A stretch of 64,000 nt of DNA from the NCBI GenBank assembly GCA_029876055.1, contig CM056874.1, positions 1,984,001-2,048,000 on the forward strand. Reading direction: 5' to 3'. Below, in pieces: positions 18,508-28,583 of the stretch (position 1 is the stretch's first letter; each line of letters begins with the position of its first letter). The DNA comes from Madurella fahalii (Eukaryota > Ascomycota > Sordariomycetes > Sordariales). Below the pieces are notes generated by a model. That model searched no databases, was not told the origin of the DNA, and saw only the letters and a list, made by a program, of their open reading frames with translations. The translations under genes and the position numbers were made by a program.

Positions 18508-20379
18508 ATGACCCCAAAGCTGTTACGTGCGAGCGAGGTCGCCGCTTTTACGGATGCCGAGCTTGACCACTATCTTGAAGCAAGTCGCTTGCCGAATGGC
18601 GACCGCATGGTCGAAGTCGAGGACCCGGACAATCTACCCGAGTCTTTCATCCACCGCCTGCGGTCCGAGCCAGAATCTGCCTCCGTTGCTATACTGGAAG
18701 TGACTAATCGATGAACATGAGCCCAGGGACCGCGTCCGTCCGCGCTCCAAGCCCGTTGACCTCGACCAAGTCTCGGCCCGCCTCCTCCAGCCAGCGCCGC
18801 CACGCCGTCGCTCTCTTTCCATCTCAAGCTCGGTGACATCATGCTCGATAACATCAGAAGACATATTCCAAGACCACTTGCAACAAGAAAAAGAGGCGTA
18901 CTACGAGCTCGCCAAAGACGGAGGCCGGCCCTTTTACCCGATCGAGCTGCTCCCAGGCCTCTCTCGCCATCCCGAGCGATACCCCGAAATCGTGCGCTAC
19001 TGGAGTGAGCCGTCGAAGCCCTTCTGGAGGATCTTTGCGACTCAGCTTCTAAGATGGCAGCTTTTTCGTGACTTTCAAAAAGCAAACCGAGATGAGTGGA
19101 AAGGCAGGATGGAGACCTATCAAAAAGCGATATCAAGGCGCCTGGCACAGTACTCGATTACGCTGCCGCAGGTCGAATTCCAAGAGGACTGGACCCGACA
19201 GGATAGGCTCACGGACTGGATCGAGTACGCCTGCTATACTTGCTTCGTAATGCGCGTCCTGAAGAAGTGGGAACCGATTGAGTACGAGTTGAGAGTCGCC
19301 CAGCTGAAGTGGATTGCGGACCAAATCCCTTTGGTCCAAGCTGAGCTGAAGCGCGATACAAAAGCGGGTGTCAAGCGCAACAGGACGGATGATAACGAAA
19401 GTGGCACTGGCGAGCCACCGACCAAGAAGCGGAAGACTCACGGCCGCGAGGGAGTCGCTGCAAGCCGCAGGTCCTCAAAAACACTCTCTGTCCCTCGGCC
19501 CCACAATGCAGTTCCTCCCAGCGATGCTAAATCAGAACCCGTCGCGGCTGAGCCGGAACCCGGGACAGAAGGACCCCGAAAGCGCCTGCGGCAACTGATA
19601 CCTGGGGGTACACACAATCAGGCGCGGATACCGAACAAGCGCACAAGAAGCCAGCGGATTTCTGATCTCGTCACGACAGCCCCCGCGCAACGCCCACTGC
19701 GTCGCAGCAAGAGGATAGCCGAACGACAGAGCGCATTGCAGCCGGCGCGGCCTCCGGAGAAGTCCCGGAACCGAGTCAGCCGTCGACAACCCGGTCCCGG
19801 TCCCTCAGCGGCGAAGAGGAGGAGTAGGAAGCCTGCTATTCGATGAACGGTGCAACGCACCTTGACATCCTGACGGAGAGTGTCAACGAATGGTGGAACA
19901 ACTCGATCTCCTTCACCAATACCCGCCCGCAGTCCGATTACTCCGTTGGGTTCAAACGAAACGCATCCACCGAGGACCAGCTCGCCAAACTGTCGCCATT
20001 CATCGGCGATGAAGTCGCTGGGGACCAGTCCCTCTTCATGGCCACGTACTATATGTACTTCCCGTTCCTGACTTGCGAGGTGAAATGCGGCGGCGCGGCG
20101 CTCGACATAGCAGACCGGCAGAACGCTCACAGCATGACCCTTGCGGTGCGGGCCATTGTGGAGCTCTTCCGTGCTGTAAAGCGCGAGGATGAAGTCAATC
20201 GGCAGTTCATCGTTTCACCTTTCAACTTTATCAGCTGTCACAAAATATGCAAACCTGCGGAAGCTGTTGCTGTGTTTTTGGTAACAAAGACAAGCGCCTT
20301 GCCCGGCACAGAGAGGCAACCGGCCATTACTTTTGCCGACATTGTAAACGCCCGTTTGTCTCTCGATGCATTAACCTAG
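18508..20379 (+). pseudogene. DUF7924-family protein, frame-disrupted and C-terminally truncated
   Basis: ATG 18508 opens a first block (LLRASEVAAFTDAELDHYLE) to a TGA at 18712. The second block is open to 19846 and contains KEAYYELAKDGGRPFYPIE and a long basic tail of KKRK and RRSKRIAERQ type, likely nuclear-targeting. The third begins at 19843, overlapping in another frame, and carries the DUF7924 core: RPQSDYSVGF, MATYYMYFPFLTCEVKCGG, LDIADRQNAHSM. It loses similarity after VKREDEVNRQF (about 20225), where relatives continue for roughly 60-80 residues. The first break might be an intron (for example 18701-18790, ending CTCCAG), but the ATGA overlap at 19843 looks like a frameshift. D...E-x-K...Q spacing suggests a PD-(D/E)XK-type nuclease fold (inference). 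Confidence 0.7.
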
Positions 20380-20581
20380 CACCAAAAAGCGAAGGGACAA
20401 CTGCGGGGACTGCAATCGTTCATTTTCCAATGTAGCTCTCCTTAGGCAACATTTAACAGCGTCGCAACACTCTAGCGAATTCCGCTGCTGCGATTGTAAC
20501 CGAAACTTCACCAGCTCCAGGGCCCTGGGCGATCATCGAGACAAAGCCCACAGATTGCTGAAGCGGCTACAGCAACGCTAG
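20247..20581 (+). pseudogene. C2H2 zinc-finger protein remnant, four fingers in three frames
   Basis: ATG 20247 starts finger 1 (CGSCCCVFGNKDKRLARHREATGH) and finger 2 (FCRHCKRPFVS); here the finger-1 residues are Cys-x2-Cys then His-x5-His. Finger 2 finishes in the next frame after a slip near 20362. Fingers 3 (CGDCNRSFSNVALLRQH) and 4 (CCDCNRNFTSSRALGDH) are in the third frame, ending with TAG at 20581. The order of finger, short linker, finger fits a small fungal C2H2 protein, but two frame changes and a TAG break it. It directly replaces the missing C-terminus of the DUF7924 gene, so the two were joined by rearrangement. Confidence 0.6.
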
Positions 20582-21639
20582 TCGGGCCCTTGCGATTTGT
20601 CGTCGCACGTGTAATCGCAAGTTCCGGAGTGCTACGCATTACAACAACATCGGAACTCCCTCTTCAGCGAGAGGCCTGTGGGGCTGCAGCTGTGGCTTGG
20701 AGTATGTGAAGTCCAACCCTCCAGCCGCGCTCTCCAGCCGCGCTCTGGCTCCTAGCTGACGTGTCCGTTGCGGGCAAGACAGGGGTTGGACCCAGCGCGA
20801 AGGGCCAAGCCAAGCAAGAAGAGTGGAAGAAGAGAAGCATATGGCACTGCGCCACCGTGGGAGTTTGGGCCCGGGGTGATGAAGTTCGGATGCGACGACG
20901 CGTTCCCGGTTGGGTGCGTCTCCTAAAGAATCGTACGTTGCGCAGTGCGCAGCCTTTGCCTGCATGTTGTTCAGGGCTTTTGCTGGCTGGGACGGCTCGT
21001 TACCATGGCTGCGGCGCGTCAAGTCGTCCAATATCTCTGGCCGAGGCGCGCGAGTGCTAACGAGTAGACCAAAGAGATACCTCTTGGTACTTGGGACTCA
21101 TCGTAGATGACAATGATAGACTTAGGACGCAAGCCTTACTCTTGTTTATTGAGCTTGGCTATAGTGCCGGCTTCGGAGAGACGTGGTATCTTCTTTCGTC
21201 ATTATTGTCGTTGTTGATGGTCGGACGCTTTCCCCGGGGTCGACGGCTTGCCCTTGGCCTCCTTCCGAGTAGATCAGCCGATCATGTTCGATCTGCCCAC
21301 CAGAAAGTGGCAGTGCTTGAGAAGCTAGCGAGCACAACCGTGTCACTTGGTAGAATGCGCTTCTCGGCCTCCTCGTGTCAGCGCCACTCTTGACTAGATA
21401 ACCGCTTTTCTAAATGGTGCCGGATTGGTCGTTTAGTTGAAGACCGAGGGTCGGATCGATGCGCCGCGCCCTTCAGTGGGGCTGCTGCGCCGCTAGGCCC
21501 GCTAAGCACGCGGAATGCCGAGAAGTCGGAATGAGAGGCTTTTGGTCTCCAAAATATAACAGACAGCGCCAGGAATTCGCTGGTCACCGACCTAACTGCA
21601 GATCCGGCTCTTAAAAGCTTATATTTTGGAGAAGAGGGG
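20582..21639. other. intergenic; hairpin but no gene recognised
   Basis: Open frames on both strands here lack recognisable motifs. A 13-bp perfect inverted repeat (see 21546-21632) is the only structured signal. Confidence 0.4.
21546..21632. repeat. 13-bp inverted repeat with 61-bp loop
   Basis: TCTCCAAAATATA at 21546-21558 and its exact complement TATATTTTGGAGA at 21620-21632. It could be the ends of a very small inverted-repeat element or a hairpin. It lies just left of a copy of repeat R. Confidence 0.5.
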
Positions 21640-21654
21640 TCAAGAGACAGGGGG

Positions 21655-21855
21655 GTTCTGGGACCCAAAAAAGGGCCCCTCTTCTCCTGTTAGTGCTGTC
21701 CGTTTTTTTTTTTTTTAAGAAAACGGTGAAGCCGGCTGCCGTATCAGTTCCCACTGAGAATGCGGCTGTTGGTCGCCGTCGACACGTCGGCGTCTGGTAA
21801 GGCCACGCAGGCCGGCCCGACATTGCTGGCTTGATTGCCGCGACGAGGGGCAAAA
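21655..21855 (-). repeat. dispersed repeat R, fragment 2
   Basis: The reverse complement matches 25862-25992 and 26090-26160. Shared anchors are GGCGACCAACAGCCGCA, CTCAGTGGGAACTGATAC and AGCCGGCTTCACCGTTTTCT. Compared with the copy at 25.6-26.2 kb it lacks a 97-bp segment (25993-26089). It contains a run of 14 or more T. Confidence 0.75.
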
Positions 21856-22053
21856 TCAGCATGAGTGAGACGGCTTTGTTCATCAGACTTGTGATTGGCT
21901 GCATGCCACTGCACTCATTTCTCCAACTTACCCCACATTTGGATCACCGTGACAACCCAACCAAAACCTCACATTCCACTCGTTTACACTTCAACCACGA
22001 CCAAGACAGCAAAGTAGAACAGCGCGACGGTAACAACTATCTTTTTGGCCCAC

Positions 22054-23479
22054 ATGCACTCGCATCCTACACTCAACGCGACCGTCGAGGCGTGGATCGA
22101 CCATATCATCGAGGCCGGCGGCCAGACCGTCATCATGCCTGACGGACTCGATTCGTTGCCGGCCGCAGAGCTTAGTGCCACCCCACGGCAGTCAAACAAG
22201 CGACGGCGCCAGGCCAGCACGGACTCCCGTAACGATGATCTGGACACAACGCCGCGTCCCCCGCTGTTCTGTACGTTATCAACCTCCTATATGCCGCTTC
22301 CCTTCGTGCCTTGCCGCACCAGCACTGACGATCGTCGCATCCAGGTCGAGATCAGACCCTGAGCGAAGTCCAATCCACCAGCACTGCCGACACCGATGGC
22401 ACATCGGGATCGGGAAGAAGCAGCCCCCGCAAGAAAGAGGTCGCACTTCGCCGCACCCTCGATTGGCCCATCGCCCGCGTCAACATTACCGAACTTAAGT
22501 CGGTCCCTGCCATGTTGGAAAGCTTGGCTCTGGATCTGAAGAAGATCGCTGATGGCAGGCAACCTCTGATCCCCGACATTTTTCGGGTGAGAGATAGGCA
22601 TTTCTACTCCTCACTTTCACCCGCTGCGACTCGGGCTGACGTCTTGCCTAACTACAGGAATCCATGAGCGCCAACGCAGGTATTTTCGACCAGCCGCACC
22701 CTGACTGGTTCTACACTGTGAGAGACGGGCAAGAAGAGCCGAGGGCAGTACATCGTCAGATGCGGAGGATCTGCCGGAACAGTCTGAGGTGCGAAGACAA
22801 GATAGAGTACGAGCCTGCGTGGAACGATCTAGTACATTGCCGTGTCCTGGAGGAAGCTCTCGAGGGCCGAGATGCTGTCGACTTCCGGAATATCAGGCTC
22901 TGCCGTACGATCAAGGCGTTTCACGACGACGACCCTGCGCTAAGGGAGGACAAGGTGGACTACGGCATCTTTCTTCAGCCGGCACGAGGAGGCGACAGGC
23001 TCTCCGGGCGCCTCTCGGACCTCGCGAGCGAGGGTATCGACATCACCCACTTCACCCTCAGCGACTTCGCCCCGACCCCGCTGGCTATCAGCATCCAGAC
23101 TAAAACTCTCCAGGCCAAGCCGATTGCGGGTTCCGTGCAGCTCGCCAACTGGGTGCGCGCCCACTTCCGACAGCTTTCCAGGGTCGTCGAGCGCCGTGGC
23201 CACGACCCGGGCCACCAACTACCCATCCTCCCCATCATCCACGTCTACGGCAATATGTGGCGGGTGGACTTTGCGCATCGCTGGGATGGGAAGACCATGA
23301 TATATGAGGGGATGAGTGTCGGTGACACACACACCGTGTATGGATGTTACCAGGTCTGTTCGGCCGTTCGGCGGCTTGCCGTTTGGGCCGAGGAAGACTT
23401 CCGGAGATGGTGGTTAAGGACTGCAGAGCTGCCTACGTCGTCCGATGCTCCATTGCCAGCGCCCTCTGCCCAAGGGTGA
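22054..23479 (+). CDS. PD-(D/E)XK nuclease-like protein (PDDEXK_12 family), intact, three exons
   Basis: Exons 22054-22270, 22345-22586 and 22658-23479 splice into 426 residues. Intron 1 is 74 bp (GTACGT...CAG) and intron 2 is 71 bp (GTGAGA...CTAACTACAG). The N-terminus (TLNATVEAWIDHII) and a Ser-rich linker lead into a domain with FHDDDPALREDKVDYGIFL and DFAPTPLAISIQTKT, followed by QLANWVRAHFRQL, a layout typical of the fungal PDDEXK_12 family. The putative acid-x-Lys motif reads Q-T-K (about residue 297), where relatives usually have E-x-K, so catalysis is doubtful; the upstream Asp (VDYG, about residue 254) is kept. No signal peptide; nuclear or cytosolic is likely. It is the only intact nuclease-type gene among broken neighbours. 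Family call is from memory of the pattern. Confidence 0.75.
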
Positions 23480-24203
23480 CCATGTCACCATTACGAGAGG
23501 CGCTCGTGATGCAAAGTTGTAGACAGACGAGATCATATATGTCAAGTTGGTGTGGGAGACAAAAGGTTCTTAGCATAGTGTTGGTGTGATTGATAATTGG
23601 ACTTGGCCCCTGAGAGCCCTAGAAGGGCCAAAGAGAGAAGAAGAAAGAATGAGCAAGTATCGTTCTGATGGCAGTGTCGGGAGACCTACATATATATACG
23701 CACGGGCCGGGTAGCAGTACGCGACGTGCTTTGGCTAGCCGCGTGTGAGTCGCTTTGGTGAATGTCGCCTTGCAGATAAGAGGATAGGGCGCATGAGCCC
23801 CGAGATGGAATCCTCCTGGCTCTGCTCGTCAGCCTGTGACTGAGGGGCGCTATTGGACAAGTAACAGTCGGTGGATGGGTGCTACATAGCGAAATCAGGA
23901 GTTGCGCTGCGGCATGCTCGGAAGCCGTGAAAGTTGTAGCACTTGGCGCACTAGTGTCTGATCTGTGCCTTGCAAACACCACGACATACCCCACGTTTTG
24001 GGGTTCCCCGCCCCTGACAGGCGCATCTGGAGCCGGTCACGTGCCTATTAGGCTGAGTTGCAGGCTGTCCTACCCCCGCTCCACCCTCACGGGCAGCACC
24101 GCCAAACGTTCCTCTTCGCTTTCTCCACTCCACATTGTCGTCGCCACGAGCCAACCATAGCAGGTGATCTATATTTCACCCCTACCGCCAGGGGCTCATG
24201 TCA
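23480..24203. other. intergenic; no gene recognised
   Basis: 3' flanks of two genes facing each other (PDDEXK_12-like plus, relic minus). No motif seen beyond a short TATATATA tract near 23691. Confidence 0.45.
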
Positions 24204-25188
24204 CTAAATATCCTTGGGAGGTTTGTCTGGCGGGCTCCGCGTCGTTGTAGGCGCCAGCGTCAATGGATGTGTCTGCCCGCAGCCGGGTCCTTGCTTTGGG
24301 GTATGATCAACGGAGCCTCTGTCGATAGCTGAGGGCGAGATGCGTCGTCTTTTACTTGCTTGTGCACGCCTGGATTCTGCATCTCCTTTGTCTTCCTCAT
24401 GTCCTGACTCTGAGCCACTGCGGCACCTCTTTCGTGCGCCAGACAGGGCGGTAGTGCCTTGTGGCTGGCCGTCTCCCAAGGCACTCGGCGATTCTGGTAG
24501 GGGGGTTTCGGCGGCGGTGGTCGGATGTGGTTCAGCATTCTGGGCCGGAAAATCCCGGGTTGCGTCTGTCCAGTCGCTTGGCGCGGGCTTGGACGGGATG
24601 GAGGGTTGGGGGGAACGGGCATCGGGTGGGTTCGGCGCCGGTTCGGCAGCATCCGCAGGGTTTCGGCCGTAAATGTGTGAACCATCAGGGGGGGATTTCG
24701 GGTCGCATTCTCATCCCAGGAGTGAGTATAGCTCATCCAAGCCCGCCTCCTTTTTCCGCGCTCGTCCCGTACGAAGCCGTCAACAAACGAGATTAGCCTG
24801 TCGAACGACATGTTCCTGGAAAGAGAGCAGAACGCGACCCACCGGTCCCATGTCCTGTCGTTCTTCGTCGGCGGCGAGGATCGCTCTCATCAATCTCGTT
24901 GCATTTGCAGCCGCGGCAACGACAGACGCGTATCTGGGGTGTCACAGAGTGCATCAAACTGCAGACTTCTGACCACAAAGTCTCCAGCTCGAGCACCCGC
25001 TGATCCCTCCGCTCGGCAAGTTTGGTGTAAAGTTCGTCTAAGTTAACTGCCTCATGGCCGCAGTCACGGACGTCGTGAAGAAAGGCATGGGGATCTTGAA
25101 TGGCGCAGCTTCGGGTGTTGAAACGTTGGTGCAGCGTCGTGAACAGCGCGTCAGGCTCCAACTCGAACTTCCACACGGCCAGCGCCAT
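24204..25188 (-). pseudogene. unrecognised fungal gene, multi-frame (likely broken)
   Basis: ATG at 25188 starts ALAVWKFELEPDALFTT and continues with a charged helical region (NLDELYTKLAERRDQRVLELE) to SLMHSVTP. Coding-like sequence then changes frame near 24920 (ATRLMRAILAADEERQ) and again near 24810 (FDRLISFVDGFVRDERGKRR, SYTHSWDENATRNPP, then a proline-rich stretch). A further frame near 24440 gives a basic ARKRCRSGSESGHEEDKGD tail with KRRR, possibly a nuclear signal, to 24204. No good introns explain the switches, so I read it as a gene with several frameshifts. Its upstream region and start are shared with the relic at 13769 through repeat T. Function unknown. Confidence 0.45.
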
Positions 25189-25315
25189 TCGTGCTCGTAC
25201 TCATATATCGGGCATGGCCAGTTCCTATTCATGTTTCCAGCGCTTGATGCTGGTGCTAGCGGGAATTCTGGTCACTGGCTGGCTGGGGTGCTGGAGAAGT
25301 GGAGAGGAAACAAGA
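25180..25315 (-). repeat. dispersed repeat T, copy 2
   Basis: Reverse-complement partner of 13648-13800. It covers the start codon at 25188 and about 125 bp upstream of the minus-strand relic. Confidence 0.75.
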
Positions 25316-25615
25316 CAGGGGTCTGCCCATGGTACTGTACTCGTGCCAGGATCGGGGGCTACCAGAGCCTCGGGACCGGGTAACGTCCACCCTCGAGTCA
25401 GCTCTTCCCTACAAACCGACCAAGGGATGCTTCGGCGGCAAAAATCCGAGAATTTGTGACATTGTTCTGCCTAACATTCAGGGCGTCAGCACCCCGCATT
25501 GCGCCATCACTTTCAAGAACAATTTCGACGATTGCACTTATTACTGCCTTGTCCTTCGAGACTTAAAGTCGAAGTGTGGGACGTGAGGTGTGGCAAGTAA
25601 TATACGGGTGGGGCA

Positions 25616-26190
25616 TTGGTGACCGCTGTCTGTACCCCTGGCATGGAGAGCAGTAGACAGCCCCGCCAGCGAGCCAACTGCGACTCTCCTGCATGTGACC
25701 CGGCCCCGATGTTCGTGGCCGGATCTGTCACAAATAGACAACCTGCATGTTGGGCCGGAGTTCGATGTATTCTGATCAGACGGAGCCACCTACTGGGATG
25801 ACGCTCTGGATGCTGGGACTCACGGCGTACCCCTTTCTCTTTGGACCAGGCCGTCCAGGCCATCTCGTCGCGGCAATCGAGCCAGCAAACAACCGGTCCC
25901 CCCATCGATGTCCGGCCGGCCTGTGTGGCCTTGCCAGATGCCGACATGTCGACGGCGACCAACAGCCGCAATCTCAGTGGGAACTGATACGACAGACCGT
26001 TGCGCCAAAAGGAGGGTAACCGTCGCGATGGCCGAGGGCTGCCGAGGCCCGAAGTGCTCGATTGGCCGCCGTGCCACACTTGCAGCATAAAGCCTCCGGC
26101 ACAGCCGGCTTCACCGTTTTCTCAAAAAACGGGCAGCACTAACAGAGAGGAGAGGCGCCCGATCTTCCCTTGCTCGAGCTCGTAAACAGG
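25616..26190 (+). repeat. dispersed repeat R, longest copy
   Basis: Mosaic of two segments seen elsewhere. 25616-25870 matches the reverse complement of 29688-29935 (anchors GAGCCAACTGCGACTCTCC, CAGGCCGTCCAGGCCATCT). 25862-25992 plus 26090-26160 match the reverse complement of 21655-21855. This copy joins both and holds the 97-bp segment absent at 21.7 kb, so it is the best outline of the element. No coding capacity recognised. Confidence 0.75.
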
Positions 26191-26303
26191 AGGGAGATGA
26201 CTGTTATCAGCGACGATCGCTAGAATGATTCCTTTAATCTGCCCTTATATTGAGAATAAGCTCGAGCAATGAGTATTATCACTTCCTATAGCCAGCCCGC
26301 CAT

Positions 26304-27060
26304 CTACCCAAGCAAATACCGCTCTATCTGATCCAAGTTCCCTACATCGTTCTCCAAATTTGCATGCTCGATGTAGGTCCCCCATCCCGGTGTCGGGCCT
26401 TTTATGCCCATAGGCTCCCCCTGTCGCCGGCACGAGTCGAAGTCGATGATAATAGCCGTACCGTTCTCTACCATGACATTGGACGGATTCAAGTCGTTGT
26501 GTACCAGCCCTAAGAGGTGGAGGTGCGCGATACCGTCCCGGATACCCTGCACCAGTCGTCGCTTCTGTCTCGGACAGGGCCGGCTCGCGTTCGTCTTTGG
26601 TCTTGGCGTGTCGCTCAACGCGCTGCTTGAGCGTTGTAGAATACCCCTGTAGGCAAATCCCGCGGAACCTGCCGTTCTCCACGACGCAGCCGTAATAAAG
26701 TTACCGTGCAATGTTGGGATGCGGATGCTGCCGTAGCACTTCGTATATCGCTGCCTCTTGCCGCAGGACGGTGCAGCAGTTTGACGTCTCGCCGTACTCG
26801 AGCAGGTTGCGCTGCTTAATGTAGCTATCTGCAGGCAGTAGGTCGGGGGCTCGCGTCCAGCCAGCGGGGACTTGTGCGTATAGGAACGTGTCGGGTATCT
26901 CTTCGGGGTCAAGCTGTGTTGCATCGATGGGCGCGTATCGATCTTGCTGGCGGGCGAAGAAGTAGCGCGAGCCTTGGCGCACGATCACCCTAATGTGGTC
27001 AAAGACGAGCTTGTCGTTGTCTATCTCTTCCCACACCTGTTCCGACACGACCACTTCCAT
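26304..27060 (-). pseudogene. protein kinase-like gene (HND...DFD type), one stop and one frameshift
   Basis: ATG at 27060 (MEVVVSEQVWEEI). The N-lobe region includes VLRQEAAIYEVLRQHPHPNIAR, here interrupted by TAA at 26703-26701, with the frame continuing LYYGCVVENGRFRG and GYSTTLKQRVERH. A frame change near 26570 leads into RRLVQGIRDGIAHLHLLGL, the catalytic VHNDLNPSNVMVE, IIDFDSCR and GTPGWGTY-like PTPGWGTYIEHA, ending LDQIERYLLG. HND in place of HRD and DFD in place of DFG are usual in one group of small fungal kinases, so activity was possible in the intact ancestor. As it stands the protein is cut at about residue 119. Confidence 0.7.
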
Positions 27061-28019
27061 TGCATTGTCGGCTGTATAGCCGAGGGCATGGTGAGATTTG
27101 CTTGAGCGGGCTCGTAGCTATGTTGAACTGTCGAGAGAGTGAACTAAATACCCTGTTGATGTTGTAGTAGCCAGCATACAGCGTGTGACACTTAAGGTGC
27201 AATTGCTGCCCTGCAATTGCGGTTCCGCTTTTGCAACAACTTTCCATGCCAGGATACCGACAGCGCTGTTTAATCCCAGGTGCTCGCACGCCACAATGCA
27301 GCAGATCTAGCAAAGTACAGTACAGTACCTACCCTGCAACTCTGCCCCGCAGCTGACCAGGAGCTACTACTTTGTTTTGTTAGATCTCCAGTACACCTCC
27401 ACCGGGATACATAACGTTAGCATGGCAAGGGGTTCACTGTTTGGCTGCACTATAATATCTCCAGTAAATACTAACAGTTGGACCCTTCCCACGCTAACGT
27501 TACGTCCCGGTGGAGATGTAACGAACCCAATCGGCCGGCTCATGACGGGGGATCGTTTTAGTCTTAGATCTGCTAATCGGAGAAGTCCAAGGCAGGGGTA
27601 TTTCTATGGTACTGTACAGTACTCCGCCAGGATCGGGAGTGCTACTCGCACCCAAGACTTCCATACTGTGCCAGATTCCTCCCACCCACATTTAATCTAT
27701 TTACTCTTGAATATCTCCTGTGAGAAACCTTAGTTCGTACAGCTAGAGGTGTAGGCAGGAAAGGTAGGTTAGGGTATATATATACGCTAGTAGGGACGGG
27801 TAGTTAGCCAGTCGGGGGTGGGTAGTTAGCCAGTCGGAGGCGGGTAGGTAGTCAGGTCGGGGTGGCGGGCAGGTGGAAGGTTGAGGCGCGGCGGCGAGAG
27901 GTGCAGCGCTGGGGACTCGGAGTCATCTTCTTCATTTTCTTGGTGGTGCGGCGTAGAATACGTACGGCGAAGGGGAAGAGCTGCGGAAGGATTTTTAGGT
28001 GGGTTCTTCTTGGCGGGCA
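27061..28019. other. intergenic with short repeats
   Basis: Contains GTACTGTAC-type palindromes at about 27313-27329 and 27608-27623, and a small direct repeat (27797-27866). A minus-strand frame starting MPAKKNPPKNPSA at 28020 runs to 27826 but has no recognised domain. Confidence 0.4.
27797..27866. repeat. short direct repeats, GGGTAGTTAGCCAGTCGG
   Basis: Two copies of GGGTAGTTAGCCAGTCGG about 28 bp apart, followed by a degenerate third (GGGTAGGTAGTCAGGTCGG). Confidence 0.7.
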
Positions 28020-28583
28020 TGAAGTCCCTGAGGCGAAAAATCGTCATGGAGCTCCACCAACATCTCAAATTCCGACATCGCTGTCACTGCTCACGACATC
28101 AAGGCGCCTTTGCACACTCGGAATGTCCAGCGATTCCTCCAAGGCACAGCAAGCGCAGTGCTCTCCTTGGCGGAATCAACTTCCGTCCCCTACCGAACCT
28201 AGTACCGCATCACAGACTCACTGCACCGGGCCAATCACCTAACAGCGTAGACACGGCTCAGGTGCCTTCGGAGTACGTAGTCACTCATGTGTAGGGCGTC
28301 AGTAGTAGGGCCGAGTACGCCCTCAAGGAGCCCCTTTCAAAAAATGTTAAGAAGAACCACGTCAATGTGGAACTGTAGAGGAAGTAGGCTGTGAGTGAAT
28401 TCTCTCAGAGATCTCTCCGACGTGCCAAGGCAGGTGATACCCGGAGCCGTATGTGGGGATAGGGAATGGACAGATATCACGTGTTCATATGTAAATTAGA
28501 TAGTCTCTTGAGGAAGGATTGATCCGTGATTCGTGCACTCTACCTGCACTTCGCCGACTGTGAGCAATCTTCAATGCACTTGA

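Noticed and set aside
18570..19148. Minus-strand 192-codon frame.
   Set aside because: Antisense shadow of the DUF7924 relic, which has recognisable motifs on the plus strand.
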